From contig DATLFA010000022.1 of the NCBI GenBank assembly GCA_035525225.1, positions 1 to 64,000 on the forward strand: 64,000 bases of DNA, read 5' to 3'. Source of the stretch: DATLFA01 sp035525225. GTDB lineage: Bacteria > Actinomycetota > Acidimicrobiia > Acidimicrobiales > WLNW01. The position numbers and the translations under genes are program-made. The notes under the pieces are model-generated. The model searched no databases. It had not been told where the DNA came from and worked only from the letters and a program-made list of their open reading frames with translations. Numbering within the stretch: position 1 is the stretch's first letter; every line of letters begins with the position of its first letter. Below, piece after piece: positions 1 to 9,790 of the stretch.

Positions 1-267
1 CAGCAGGTCGGCGGCGCGTTGCGGCGGGAGCTGAAATTCCGGTCGTTCGTTGAAGCGTTCGGCTTCATGGCTCAAGTCGCGTTGATCGCCGAGCGGCTCG
101 CTCACCATCCCAATTGGACCAACGTGTACAACCGCGTCGAGATCGAAATCACGACTCACGATTCGGGTGGATTGACGGCCCTCGACTTCGACTTCGCCAC
201 ACACGTCAACCAGATCCTGGATCAACTCGAGGGCGGCAGCTCGATCGCGACGGGGCCGGTCATTTAG
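1..267 (+). CDS. phhB: 4a-hydroxytetrahydrobiopterin dehydratase (5'-partial)
   Basis: The frame is open from the first base, so the start lies outside the window and about 88 C-terminal residues are visible. Pterin-4a-carbinolamine dehydratase recycles 4a-hydroxytetrahydrobiopterin after aromatic amino-acid hydroxylation; in bacteria lacking such hydroxylases its role is less clear. The family signature is visible: an F-x-S-F-V-E-A segment, then AERLAHHPNW with the paired histidines of the active site, then VEIEITTHDSGGLTALDFDF with the third histidine. The C-terminus at ILDQL fits the family. The TTG at 19 is unlikely to be the true start because the fold needs more N-terminal sequence. Confidence 0.85.
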   Translation, partial: QQVGGALRRELKFRSFVEAFGFMAQVALIAERLAHHPNWTNVYNRVEIEITTHDSGGLTALDFDFATHVNQILDQLEGGSSIATGPVI

Positions 268-450
268 CTCGCGCACACCTTCGGTGACACACTAGCGTTC
301 GGAAAGCCGCTGCGCTTCAGCCGCTATTACTGCGATGTCGAGATCAGACGCGGCAAACCGTATGTCGACTTCGCGAAGACGAAACGCACCGTGAGCATGG
401 GGTATATAGAAGCGAAGGAAACAACGGTGGCCGGGCATCCCGGGACGTGA
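268..450 (+). other. Coding-like fragment after phhB, unidentified
   Basis: Directly after the phhB stop the same frame stays open for about 60 codons, to a TGA near 448-450. It has a protein-like composition (for example FSRYYCDVEIRRGKPYVDF and TKRTVSMGYIEAKETT) but no convincing start codon. It could be the 3' remnant of a broken gene or chance. I do not recognise it. From here to 569 I see nothing else. Confidence 0.2.
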
Positions 451-569
451 TCTCGGCGCGCGACGCAAGCGTGGCTAGAGCCGGCTCGCGGTCGACGTCC
501 GGTGCATCGAGTCGCCACCATCTCACCGAACGCATCGCACCCGAGCTAATCCGCAGCGCGACGCTGTTG

Positions 570-962
570 TCATAGGTGGCCTGGGTCCTCGTCGATGCGA
601 CGCTGCAGTGCGCCTTCCGCGAGCTCGTAGACCTTCCCAATTGTCTCGACCTCCGCGTCGTTCGCATCGCGACCGCTATCCGCGGTCCCGAGCATTTCGT
701 CGAGTTGCTGCAGATGACTGTCGGCGGGTCCTCGGTGATCAGCGTAGAACACGATTGATACCTCGCGAAGCCCGTGAACCAGTTGCGTGGCGACAGCAAT
801 ATCCAAAGCACACAGCGCACGCCAGTTCTTGAGGAGACGCGTCCACCGGGCGTCGCCTTCATCGCGGCGTATCCCGGCAAAAGTCTCAACAGCAACGAAG
901 TAGTCGCGCTTGACCGCCGCCCATAGTTTGTCGGCTTCGCTTCGACGCTCTGGGTCGGTCAT
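570..962 (-). CDS. Hypothetical protein, 130 aa
   Basis: Not recognised. The start at 962 is chosen because a GAGGGAG Shine-Dalgarno sequence sits about 6 bases upstream; longer in-frame readings lack one. The protein begins MTDPERRSEADKLW and is soluble, mostly helical and charged, with aromatic residues in the first half (RDYFVAVETF, ARWTRLLKNWRAL) and an acidic C-terminal third. There is no signal peptide or membrane segment. The next gene upstream on the same strand (1081-1362) is about 120 bases away and may share its transcript. Confidence 0.55.
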   Translation of the reverse strand: MTDPERRSEADKLWAAVKRDYFVAVETFAGIRRDEGDARWTRLLKNWRALCALDIAVATQLVHGLREVSIVFYADHRGPADSHLQQLDEMLGTADSGRDANDAEVETIGKVYELAEGALQRRIDEDPGHL

Positions 963-1080
963 GAGATGCTCCCTCGGGCAGGTTCGGCGCCCGTTGGTCC
1001 TTGCATTCACAGCCCGCGAGGCGCCCACAATCGCCGGACGCGGCACGGCTTAGTCGATGAAGGTAACGGACCTGCGGCGG

Positions 1081-1362
1081 TCAGGCCTCGCCTTGCACCT
1101 CATAGACCGTGGCGCTTTCGAGCGTGACGCCCGGCGGCAGCTTCATCTGATCCGACTGCTGCATACTCATCAGCGCCTCGGCCTGGTCGCGGTGTTCGAA
1201 GACAACGAGTCCGAGCCCCCGACCGCTACCTCGGTCCGCTGTCCAAATACCACGGATGAACCCGGGCGCTTGCTTCACCCCGGCGATGACGTCGCGGTGC
1301 AGTGCTTCCCGCGCTTGGTCGATGTCTTCGATGCGCACCGTATTCACCAACGCAAACGGCAT
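1081..1362 (-). CDS. Small alpha/beta-barrel-like protein, 93 aa
   Basis: The start is supported by GAGGGAGAGG a few bases before the ATG at 1362. Size and pattern (beta strand MPFALVNTVRI, helix DIDQAREALHRDV, strand GFIRGIWTAD, strand GLGLVVFEHRDQAEAL, C-terminal strand TLESATVYEV) fit the dimeric alpha/beta barrel superfamily that includes antibiotic-biosynthesis-monooxygenase-like and YdhR-like proteins. Many of those are small oxygenases or of unknown function; no catalytic residues can be assigned. The fold is inferred from the strand/helix pattern, not from a match. Confidence 0.6.
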   Translation of the reverse strand: MPFALVNTVRIEDIDQAREALHRDVIAGVKQAPGFIRGIWTADRGSGRGLGLVVFEHRDQAEALMSMQQSDQMKLPPGVTLESATVYEVQGEA

Positions 1363-1760
1363 GGGGGCCTCTCCCTCGTTGTTGGCGGAAGTCTCGCATT
1401 GACGCGATGTGGCCGTACAGCGGACGTCACCGACCGACAGGACGAGGGTGTAACCGTACCGGCGCTATGGGGGCGCGTAGGCTTGCCGTTTTCTCGAATG
1501 AAGGGGGCGCATGGAGTGCGTCTCGCCGCCATGCCCCGGCACGGTCGTCGCCGCACATCGCGGTCGAAGACAGCGAAGGCGCTGGCGTCTTCGAATTTGA
1601 GCATCGGGAGATCGAGATCCGGAGCTTCAGCCGATCTCTGGTGACTAATCTTGACCAACCGGTCAAGCAAGCGGCCGGGCGTGGGGTAGTGAAGTGAGGG
1701 CACTCAACGGAGGGGACTGGGGTTGGGGCCCCGTGTGGGAAATAACACGGTGGGGGGACA
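1363..1760. other. Intergenic region, no confident gene
   Basis: About 400 bases between the divergent 1081-1362 gene and the monooxygenase. Open stretches exist on both strands but none has a ribosome site and recognisable protein content together. It must carry the promoters for both neighbours. The only clear structure is the hairpin at 1729-1757. Confidence 0.4.
1729..1757 (+). promoter_or_regulatory. Hairpin overlapping the ribosome site of the monooxygenase
   Basis: CCCCGTGT at 1729-1736 can pair with ACACGG plus the following G run at 1745-1757, with a single bulged T and an 8-base loop. The G run is also the only Shine-Dalgarno-like sequence before the GTG at 1761, so the stem would hide it. 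A role in translation control is inference. Confidence 0.35.
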
Positions 1761-3552
<1,792 letters not shown>

Positions 3553-3560
<8 letters not shown>

Positions 3561-3665
3561 CCCGCGAGGCGGTCGAGCGACTCTTGCATCCCGCCTTCCA
3601 TGCCCGACTCGATAATCGCGTCACGCGTGAACATGTCGGGGGCACACGCTCACGTTGGTCATGGT
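3553..3665 (-). pseudogene. Remnant of an AHSA1-type SRPBCC gene (C-terminal end)
   Basis: Reading the minus strand gives TTMTNVSVCP, then after a one-base shift in a run of five C, DMFTRDAIIESGMEGG followed by MQESLDRLAGYE. This is the C-terminal helix of SRPBCC proteins of the AHSA1/Aha1-like family (typical ending: RDA-x3-SGME-x-GM-x-ES-x-DRL). Nothing of the rest of the gene is present and a cyclase remnant lies directly upstream, so this is a decayed fragment. Confidence 0.6.
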
Positions 3666-3674
3666 TGTCACGCC

Positions 3675-3845
3675 GGCAGAACGAGACCGCGAACAATTCG
3701 CCGCCCGTCGCGAACACATAACTCGGTGCCGGTCAACAGCCTCCCGAACAATCGCATCGTGACGCTCCAACGCCGCCGGCATCTCGTCGGGACGCTCCTT
3801 CACAGACGTGTCGAACCTCGATATCGGTGAACTGAAGGTCACCAT
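3675..3845 (-). pseudogene. Remnant of a class III adenylate/guanylate cyclase (N-terminal part)
   Basis: Three reading frames together rebuild the start of a class III cyclase domain: VTF, then FTDIEG in another frame, then STR, then ERPDEM and ERHDAIVREAVDRH, then after another shift VFATGGELFAVSF. Intact relatives read VTFLFTDIEGSTRLW, then a helix, then VFKTxGDGFxAAF. At least three indels break it; the GDGF motif reads GELF and the domain stops after about 60 residues, where the SRPBCC remnant begins. No product is expected. Confidence 0.7.
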
Positions 3846-3912
3846 CCCCCGACGGCATCCCAGCTACACAGAAAGTTTTGCAGACCAGTCCCGATGCCGG
3901 GACGGTTCGCCA

Positions 3913-5124
3913 TTATCGGACAGAAAACTTGAGCGATCTCGTCTCGCCGGTCTTGAGGATGGTGAGCACTGCTTCGTAGTCACCGGGTGGTGTGGTGCCG
4001 AGAGTGAGCACGGTATTGCGCCAACCGTTGCCTTCGAGCACGAGGCTGTCTTGGGCTTGGTACATGACGGCGCCTTCGTATTTGAACACCGCGGTCACCC
4101 AGGTCAGTGCACGCGTCCCGCCCGTTAGCTTGAAGAGGGGGAATATCTGCTTGTCGCTGGGGCTGAACGTTGTCATGAAGGCGTTTGGGTTGGGTTCGAC
4201 CGCCGGATCAAAGCGGTTCGTCAGACCGGCCGCTTCGAACTTGGTCGCGTCGTCAGGCGCATCCGAATTGACCGTGAACTTAAGGGATCTCGTTTGACTC
4301 GTGCCGCGTATGGCCAAGACCACTTCATAGTCGCCGGCGGGAAGTCGCTCCTGTGTCAACGAATGGTTACCGAAGCCTCCTCCGGGGACAATGAGAACGG
4401 GCCTGTCCCCCAAGACGAGCTCACGGCCATTGTACTTCCAGGTGGCAGTGACCTCGGCAGGACTGCCGGCGACGAGCGTAAAGACTGCATAGACCCTTGT
4501 GTCCCCGGGCAAGAAGCTCGTTGTAAAGGTGCTGGGATCGGGCCGCACGGACTGATCCCACTTCTTCACCAGGCCGGCTTGGTCGAACCTGCCGCTGGTC
4601 GATTCAGGGGCGATCTTGAAGGTGAGGGTCTTCCTTTCGGCCGTCCCTACGATTCCGAGTGTCACTTGGTAGTCGCCTGAATTGAAGTTCCTAGACGGTG
4701 GCGTGAAGGTGAAACTCGACCATTTTCCACCCTCGCCTCTGATCTTCAAAGCTCCGGGCAGGACAACCCATTGTCCATCGACCTTCCACTCAGCTGACAC
4801 CTCTGCAGCTGCGCCGTCTGAAAGCTTGAAGGCGACATCGATCTGATCGTCGGATGTCTTGAAGTTCGTGGTGAAGAGTCGACTCGGATCGAGTTGGCTG
4901 CTCTGGTTCCAATTGTTGACAAGACCCGCCTGCCCGATGCGGCTTCCGCTGGCGCTGCTCGTCGCCTGTGTCGGGGCTGTCGTGTCGATACTGGTCGCCT
5001 GCGTCGGTGCGGGCGTATCAGCCGACGAATCGACGTCGTCGCCGCCCCCGCAGGCAACGATGAGGAGAACGAGGGCGGCAGCCAAATGTATTCTTCGTCC
5101 ACCTGTTTTCATGCTGGTTTTCAT
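3913..5124 (-). CDS. Lipoprotein with three internal repeats
   Basis: 403 residues. A basic N-terminus, a hydrophobic stretch (residues 13-24) and the lipobox LIVAC with Cys25 mark an exported, lipid-anchored protein. A Ser/Thr/Ala linker carries a twofold repeat of PTQATS. Then come three copies of a domain of about 105 residues: 64-171, 181-285 and 297-403. Each begins with x-AGL followed by an N/D-rich turn and a T-x-F-x3-D segment, has a central strand ending in K-x3-G, and closes with GDY-x-V/A-x-L-x-I followed by LKF. The repeats look like all-beta modules. Function unknown; ligand binding at the cell surface is a guess. Its upstream side runs into IS debris. Confidence 0.8.
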   Translation of the reverse strand: MKTSMKTGGRRIHLAAALVLLIVACGGGDDVDSSADTPAPTQATSIDTTAPTQATSSASGSRIGQAGLVNNWNQSSQLDPSRLFTTNFKTSDDQIDVAFKLSDGAAAEVSAEWKVDGQWVVLPGALKIRGEGGKWSSFTFTPPSRNFNSGDYQVTLGIVGTAERKTLTFKIAPESTSGRFDQAGLVKKWDQSVRPDPSTFTTSFLPGDTRVYAVFTLVAGSPAEVTATWKYNGRELVLGDRPVLIVPGGGFGNHSLTQERLPAGDYEVVLAIRGTSQTRSLKFTVNSDAPDDATKFEAAGLTNRFDPAVEPNPNAFMTTFSPSDKQIFPLFKLTGGTRALTWVTAVFKYEGAVMYQAQDSLVLEGNGWRNTVLTLGTTPPGDYEAVLTILKTGETRSLKFSVR

Positions 5125-5170
5125 GCTGGCCCCCGTCTCAACACACTTGCCCTAGCAGAGTCAAGCAGAG

Positions 5171-5300
5171 TCAGACCAGCCCGTACACACGCTGATTATC
5201 CCTCTCAACCCTGCGAAGCAACTCGGCTTGGGGCAACTCGGGCGACGCGTCAGCAGAAACCTCTGCCAACCTGCCATCGGGTCCGGACGAGGCAGTTACC
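5171..5300 (-). pseudogene. Possible C-terminal remnant of an unknown gene
   Basis: The minus strand reads a coding-like tail (SADASPELPQAELLRRVERD, ending NQRVYGLV and a stop) that runs upstream into the IS6 fragment without its own start. It may be a gene cut by the element. It lies 46 bases upstream of the lipoprotein start and in the same direction. Unidentified. Confidence 0.25.
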
Positions 5301-5585
5301 GACTTGGCCCATGCACTCGAGCACGTCATCGAGGAGTTGCTGCCCAACGCGTTGCACAACACCGCGCAGTATGCGAACAACCGGGTCGAGTCTGACCACG
5401 GCCGGCGCACGGCCCGGCCGCGACCGATGCGCGGCCTCAAACGCGACCGCACCGCGTCGGTAGTGATTCGCGGCCACGCGTTTATCCAGAACGTTCGCCG
5501 CGGGCACTACGAGCTCGGAGCCGACGCTCGAAACCACCGTCTCCGTCTATTAGCCGCATTCGATGAACTCAGGCGAGCAATCTGA
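5286..5585 (+). mobile_element. IS6-family transposase fragment (C-terminal third)
   Basis: The plus-strand translation carries conserved blocks of IS6/IS26-family DDE transposases: AVTDLAHALEHVIEELLPN with the second catalytic Asp, QYANNRVESDHGR with the catalytic Glu, RPMRGLKRDRTAS, VIRGHAFIQN and RRGHYELGADARN, ending LLAAFDELRRAI-stop. The N-terminal helix-turn-helix and first Asp are missing, so it cannot be active. A related fragment lies inverted at 7202-7606. Confidence 0.85.
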
Positions 5586-5887
5586 ACCGCTCCACCGCCG
5601 AACCCGACGCACTCACCGCCACCCGATCAAACAACGCAACAGTGCCCCTTGCCGTCACCGTGGATGAGCCGGTCGAGGCTGGGATGGGTCCATGAGCCGG
5701 CCCCATCCGCGCGCAGCAGGCCGATGTCGGTGGCCTGGCGGGCGAGGCGTGCTTGTTCGATGATGATGTCGGCGAGGCCGCCCGTGAACGACTCGTGTCC
5801 GCGGGCTGTCGAGACTGCAGAACCAGAAGTTTGCGAAGCAGCGCTTCGGTCGACGAGATGTCGTCGGTCCAACGACGCGATCTGCAA
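5569..5887 (-). pseudogene. Possible broken gene, unidentified
   Basis: On the minus strand one frame gives GGLADIIIEQARLARQATDI followed by GLLRADGAGSWTHPSLDRLI, then near 5650 the sense appears to pass to another frame (GTVALFDRVAVSASGSAVER). The two halves read as one protein with a frameshift and the end runs into the IS6 fragment. No family recognised; it may be chance. Confidence 0.25.
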
Positions 5888-5976
5888 CGGTCAACCGTTC
5901 GGGATGTCGACCGACCCACGACTCGAGATACCAATCGTTGTACGCGCGAACACGCACGCGCGTAGTCTGCGAGCCC

Positions 5977-6987
5977 ATGAAGTCCGACCGACTGACCCGC
6001 CTGTGCACGATCGTGTGCATCGCCGGCGCGCTCGTGTTGCTCGTCGAAGTCGTGGCGATGTCGCAGTTCCGCGCCGCGGCGGCGGGCCAACGCATGCTCG
6101 ATCGCACGCGTCCCGCGGTCGACGGGCCGGGCCTCGCACAGCTGCGAATGGACGTCGATCTCGGCAAGCGAGTCGCGGCTGAGGCACCCGATCTCGAGGC
6201 CGCACTTGCCGGTCTCGTTGGCATGACCACCGACCAGTTCGGCGCCATCATCCAACGCGACTATCCGGATCTAGCAACGGGCGCCGCGCAATTCACGGAT
6301 GTCGTGACGCTCACCGACAAAGCGGTCGGCAACCTCGAGGCGCGGCAAGACGCCTTCCACGCCGCCGACGATCTGCCCGCTTTCGGACTGCCGCTCGTGA
6401 GCGGGATCATCATGACGATCGGGTTTGCCGCGGGCCTGATCGTCTTCGGCTTCCTCGCTTGGCACCGGCCAAGCCGCTGGCCCCGCCACGTGCTCGTCGG
6501 GCTCACCACGGCCACGTTGTTGACGGCTTTCCTCACCAACATGCCCGACAAAGCGAGGCAGACCGACGAGCTGTTCAAGTCGATCAACTTCGAGCGAGCC
6601 GTCGCCGCACGTAGTCGAGCCCAGCTGACAACGGTGCAGACTGCGCTCGACACGCTCAACACGAAGCTGCTGCCCGACATCGCTGCCGCTACCGGCCGAA
6701 CCAGGCCACAATTAGATGCACTACTCGCGCCCTCGTTCCCGTCGACGAGTCAGCTCATCGCGGAGCGCACGACCTTCTTTGACCGTTTCGACGCGCTCGC
6801 GGTCGTCCGCGAGAAGAACGTCGCCGATGCCGACCGGGTGGACACGGCGCCGTTGCCGGCCATCGTGTGGTCCTTCATCATCGTGGCGGGTGCGGCACTC
6901 ACCGCGTCAGCGCTTGCGGACTTCCGCTGGCGGCCCCGGCAGGTGCCCTCAACGCGCTCGTCGAATCGACGACCATTCCGTCCATGA
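5977..6987 (+). CDS. Hypothetical membrane protein, 336 aa
   Basis: The start is the ATG at 5977, preceded by TAGTCT ending 8 bases upstream and no ribosome site. The protein has an N-terminal membrane segment (about residues 9-29), a soluble part of about 125 residues, two adjacent membrane segments (SGIIMTIGFAAGLIVFGFL and LVGLTTATLLTAFL), a second soluble helical part and a final segment (VWSFIIVAGAALTASAL) with a short basic tail. No enzymatic motif. It lies between two inverted IS6-family fragments, so it may have arrived with them; its own frame is intact. Confidence 0.65.
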   Translation: MKSDRLTRLCTIVCIAGALVLLVEVVAMSQFRAAAAGQRMLDRTRPAVDGPGLAQLRMDVDLGKRVAAEAPDLEAALAGLVGMTTDQFGAIIQRDYPDLATGAAQFTDVVTLTDKAVGNLEARQDAFHAADDLPAFGLPLVSGIIMTIGFAAGLIVFGFLAWHRPSRWPRHVLVGLTTATLLTAFLTNMPDKARQTDELFKSINFERAVAARSRAQLTTVQTALDTLNTKLLPDIAAATGRTRPQLDALLAPSFPSTSQLIAERTTFFDRFDALAVVREKNVADADRVDTAPLPAIVWSFIIVAGAALTASALADFRWRPRQVPSTRSSNRRPFRP

Positions 6988-6989
6988 CT

Positions 6990-7145
6990 GGCAGGTGATG
7001 AGGGCGGTGATCCATTGGAACGCGATCCCGTGCTACATGGGCGGTGACAGCAAGATCCGCGGGCGCAACAAAGATGACATCCGCGCGGCTGGCCGTTGTT
7101 GCGAGAGTTCCTCGCCATGCTGCCGAGCCTGCAGGTCGTGATGGC
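6990..7145 (+). pseudogene. Broken uracil-DNA-glycosylase-like fragment
   Basis: Just after the membrane-protein stop the plus strand reads VIHWNAIPCYMGGDSKIRG then NKDDIRAA, and after a frame change near 7095 WPLLREFLAMLPSLQVVMAL. This resembles the WNAxPWYxG motif and the following helix and strand (D-L-x3-RPWL-x2-LL-x-LLP-x-LRVVV) of uracil-DNA-glycosylase-superfamily proteins. Both ends are missing. The assignment rests on motif memory only. Confidence 0.45.
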
Positions 7146-7201
7146 CCTGTTGCGTTGGTTCGTCGCATGGCGCGGTCCGGTGCTCGTGGCGCCGGGTTTG
7201 G

Positions 7202-7606
7202 TCAGATTGCTTGGGTGAGTTCGTCGAACGCGGCCGCGACAGGGAGGTGGTTTCGGGCGTCGGCGCCGAGTTCGTAGTGGCCGCGCCGCACGTCCTGGAT
7301 GAACGCGTGACCGCGTATCACGATTGATGCAGCCCGATCGCGTTTGAGGCCACGCATCGGTCGCAGGCGGGCCTTGAGCCGGCCGTGGTCACACTCGACG
7401 CGGTTGTTCGTCTATTGCTCGGTGTTATGGCGCGCGTCGGGCAGCAGCTCCTCGACCACCGCGATCAGCGTCGCGGCCTTGTCGGTGACGACCTTTGCGG
7501 GCCGAATGTGGATCCTGAGCGCGGCTTCGAAGGAACGCCGAGCGGCAGTGGTGTCGCGTCGCGGCGAGACGTACACGTCGTTGACCTGGCCGTGCGGCCG
7601 CCTCGG
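7202..7606 (-). mobile_element. IS6-family transposase fragment with internal amber stop
   Basis: Minus-strand translation gives VYVSPRRDTTAARRSFEAAL, VVTDKAATL with a catalytic Asp, VVEELLPDARHNTEQ, a TAG stop at 7414-7412 where relatives have Tyr (QYANNR), then TNNRVECDHGRLKARLRPMR, VIRGHAFIQDVRRGHYELG and AAAFDELTQAI-stop. The N-terminal half is absent. It is related to, but clearly diverged from, the inverted fragment at 5286-5585. From 7607 to 7783 I see no gene. Confidence 0.85.
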
Positions 7607-7783
7607 TCGGCTCGTCGGCTAGCCCTTTGAGTACTGCGGCCCTCAGGGCCGCTGCGCGTTCCGAGGTAGTGACCATTACGTCTGCAGATTGGGACGAGTA
7701 TCGGAGTTCGCGGATCTACGCGACGACGTTTGAGCGCGAGGTCCCGGGGTAACCGGCGAGTTCCCGATCGCGAGGAGTCAGCG

Positions 7784-8974
7784 ATGCGCGCTGCCGTGTG
7801 GCATGGACGCCGAGACGTTCGTATCGACAACGTTCCCGATCCGACTATCAAAGAACCGACCGATGCCATTGTTCACATCACATCGACCGCGCTCTGTGGC
7901 TCGGATCTCCACCTGTACGAAGTCTTGGCGCCGCTCATGACGCCGGGCGACATTCTCGGGCACGAGCCCATGGGCATCGTCGAGGCGGTCGGCTCGGCGG
8001 TGAAGAACCTCTCGGTCGGGGATCGAGTGGTCGTTCCCTTCAACATTGCCTGCGGTCATTGCTACATGTGCACGGTGGGACTGCAGTCGCAGTGCGAGAC
8101 GACGCAGGTGCACGAACATGGCTGTGGCGCGGCGCTCTTCGGTTACACGAAGCTGTATGGACAGGTGCCCGGCGGGCAGGCTGAATTGCTGCGCGTGCCC
8201 CACGCCGACTACGGCCCGATCAAGGTGCCCGAAGGCCCCATCGACGACCGGTTCTTGTTCCTTTCCGATGTGCTTCCGACCGCGTGGCAGTGCGTGCAGT
8301 ACGCCGATGTTCGCGCAGGGGGAAGTCTCGTCGTCCTCGGGCTCGGGCCCATCGGCGACATGTCATGTCGTGTCGCGCGCCATCTCGGCGTCGAGAACAT
8401 CATCGGTATCGACCTCGTTCCCGAACGGTTGGATCGAGCGCGCGATCGCGGCATCGATGTCGCGGACCTCGAAGAGTTCGACAACGATGATGCAGTGATC
8501 GAGGCGATCCGCGAACGCACAAACGGGCGGGGCCCCGACGCGGTCATCGACGCCGTCGGAATGGAAGCGCACGGTTCACCTGCAGCGAAGGTGGCGCACA
8601 ATCTGTCGGCCCTGTTGCCGAACGCATTGGCGGAGCGGCTCATGAAGAGAGGTGGTGTCGACCGGCTCGCCGCACTTCACCTGGCGATCGACCTCGTGCG
8701 CCGTGGCGGTACCGTCTCGGTTGTCGGCGTATATGGCGGGATGCTCGATCCGATGCCGATGATGACGCTGTTCGACAAGCAGGTGCAGCTGCGCATGGGG
8801 CAGGCCAACGTGCGCCGGTGGGTCGACGACATCATGCCGCTGCTGTCAGATGAAGACCCGCTCGGCGTCGAGTCGTTTGCGACGCATCACGTGCCTTTGA
8901 TCGAGGCACCGGACGCGTACCAAACATTTCAAAAGAAACAAGACGGGGCCGTCAAGTTCGTGTTCAACCCCTGA
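7784..8974 (+). CDS. Zinc-dependent alcohol dehydrogenase (MDR family)
   Basis: 396 residues; the ATG at 7784 follows a GAGGAG ribosome site. Medium-chain dehydrogenase/reductase that oxidises an alcohol or aldehyde adduct with NAD(P). Catalytic zinc ligands are visible as C38 (LCGSD) and H60-E61 (GHEPMGIVEAVG). The structural zinc lobe has C90, C93, C96 and C104 with the classic spacing. The coenzyme-binding motif is GLGPIGDM. The length and the long insert around LPNALAERLMKRGG resemble the glutathione-independent formaldehyde-dehydrogenase-like branch. It stands alone, so the substrate is unknown. Confidence 0.88.
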   Translation: MRAAVWHGRRDVRIDNVPDPTIKEPTDAIVHITSTALCGSDLHLYEVLAPLMTPGDILGHEPMGIVEAVGSAVKNLSVGDRVVVPFNIACGHCYMCTVGLQSQCETTQVHEHGCGAALFGYTKLYGQVPGGQAELLRVPHADYGPIKVPEGPIDDRFLFLSDVLPTAWQCVQYADVRAGGSLVVLGLGPIGDMSCRVARHLGVENIIGIDLVPERLDRARDRGIDVADLEEFDNDDAVIEAIRERTNGRGPDAVIDAVGMEAHGSPAAKVAHNLSALLPNALAERLMKRGGVDRLAALHLAIDLVRRGGTVSVVGVYGGMLDPMPMMTLFDKQVQLRMGQANVRRWVDDIMPLLSDEDPLGVESFATHHVPLIEAPDAYQTFQKKQDGAVKFVFNP

Positions 8975-8998
8975 GAACTCGCGAACGAGGCGCAAGCC

Positions 8999-9187
8999 TC
9001 AGGTGTGGGGGGAGCCGAGGAGTGGTCGAGGACGCTTGAACACCAGGCTGACGCGCCCGTCCGGACTTGGTACTGCCGCCGCGAGTTCCCAGCCCTGCCG
9101 TTCGTGTAGCTGTAGCTGGGCCTGCAGGGGCTTGCCTGAAGCAGCGTCCGCATCGACGACCAACACTCTGTGCTCGATATCGCTCAT
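8999..9187 (-). CDS. Small DUF4177-like protein, 62 aa
   Basis: Reads MSDIEHRVLVVD, then a helix (PLQAQLQLHERQG) and a strand pair WELAAAVPSPDGRV-SLVFKRP. The GWELAAA...VFKRP pattern is that of DUF4177, a two-layer small domain of unknown role. Ends 24 bases after the converging dehydrogenase. No clear ribosome site. Confidence 0.6.
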   Translation of the reverse strand: MSDIEHRVLVVDADAASGKPLQAQLQLHERQGWELAAAVPSPDGRVSLVFKRPRPLLGSPHT

Positions 9188-9245
9188 GCCGCGTAGTTCC
9201 CCTCCTCGTCACGATCAAACAAATGCCGTTCGGAAGGGCCGTGCG

Positions 9246-9790
9246 TTACCGCCGGCCGCCGCCCAGTAGGCCTCCGAGGAGATCGCCCAGCCCACCGGAG
9301 CCACCGGAGCTGCCGCCGAGCAGCCCGCCCAGCAGTTCGCCGAGACCGCCGGGCAGCGCGTCGTCCGCTTCGGCCTTGTCTTTGGTGCCGCTTCCGGACC
9401 CGCCCGTCATCCGCTTGGCCAAGTACGCCATGACGATGGGCGCCAGCATCGGCAGCAGCTTGGACATCATCGAGTCCTTGTTTCCGCTGCCGAGGCGGTT
9501 GATCACTTTGTCGCTGTTGTCCCCAACAGGTTGAGCACGATCTTGTATCCGTCATCGGTGTCGACCTGGTCGAAGTCGATGCCACCGTCGAGCAAGTCGT
9601 TGTCGTGTTTCCCGAGCGCCCGCGCGAGCGAAGTCGCGCCACGCGGATCCTGCGCGTTCGCTTCCATGCCGCCCACGAGTGCGGGCAACGCCTGACGCGT
9701 GAGCTTCTCCGCTTCGCCAGGCGACACTCCGAGCTGGCGCGTCAGCTGGTCCATCGGGATCTGTGCGAGGAGGTCATCGATCGTGCTCAT
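9246..9790 (-). pseudogene. DUF937-family gene split by a frameshift
   Basis: The first part (9790 to 9503) encodes MSTIDDLLAQIPMDQL, a helical repeat with LTRQALPALVGGMEANA, and ends DDGYKIVLNLLGTTATK-stop. The second part (from 9506) encodes INRLGSGNKDSMMSKLLPML, APIVMAYLAKRM and a Gly/Leu-rich tail. In DUF937 proteins these are one chain reading KIVxHLxGDN-x-D-x-V. Adding one G to the four-base run at 9521-9524 restores LLGDNSDKVINRLG exactly. The two parts overlap by GTGA, so coupled translation of two halves is also possible. Sequencing error, true mutation or regulated shift cannot be told apart here. Confidence 0.75.

Noticed and set aside
5649..6182. 177-codon plus-strand frame across the start of the 5977 gene
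   Set aside because: Arg/Ser-rich and overlaps the better-supported membrane-protein start.
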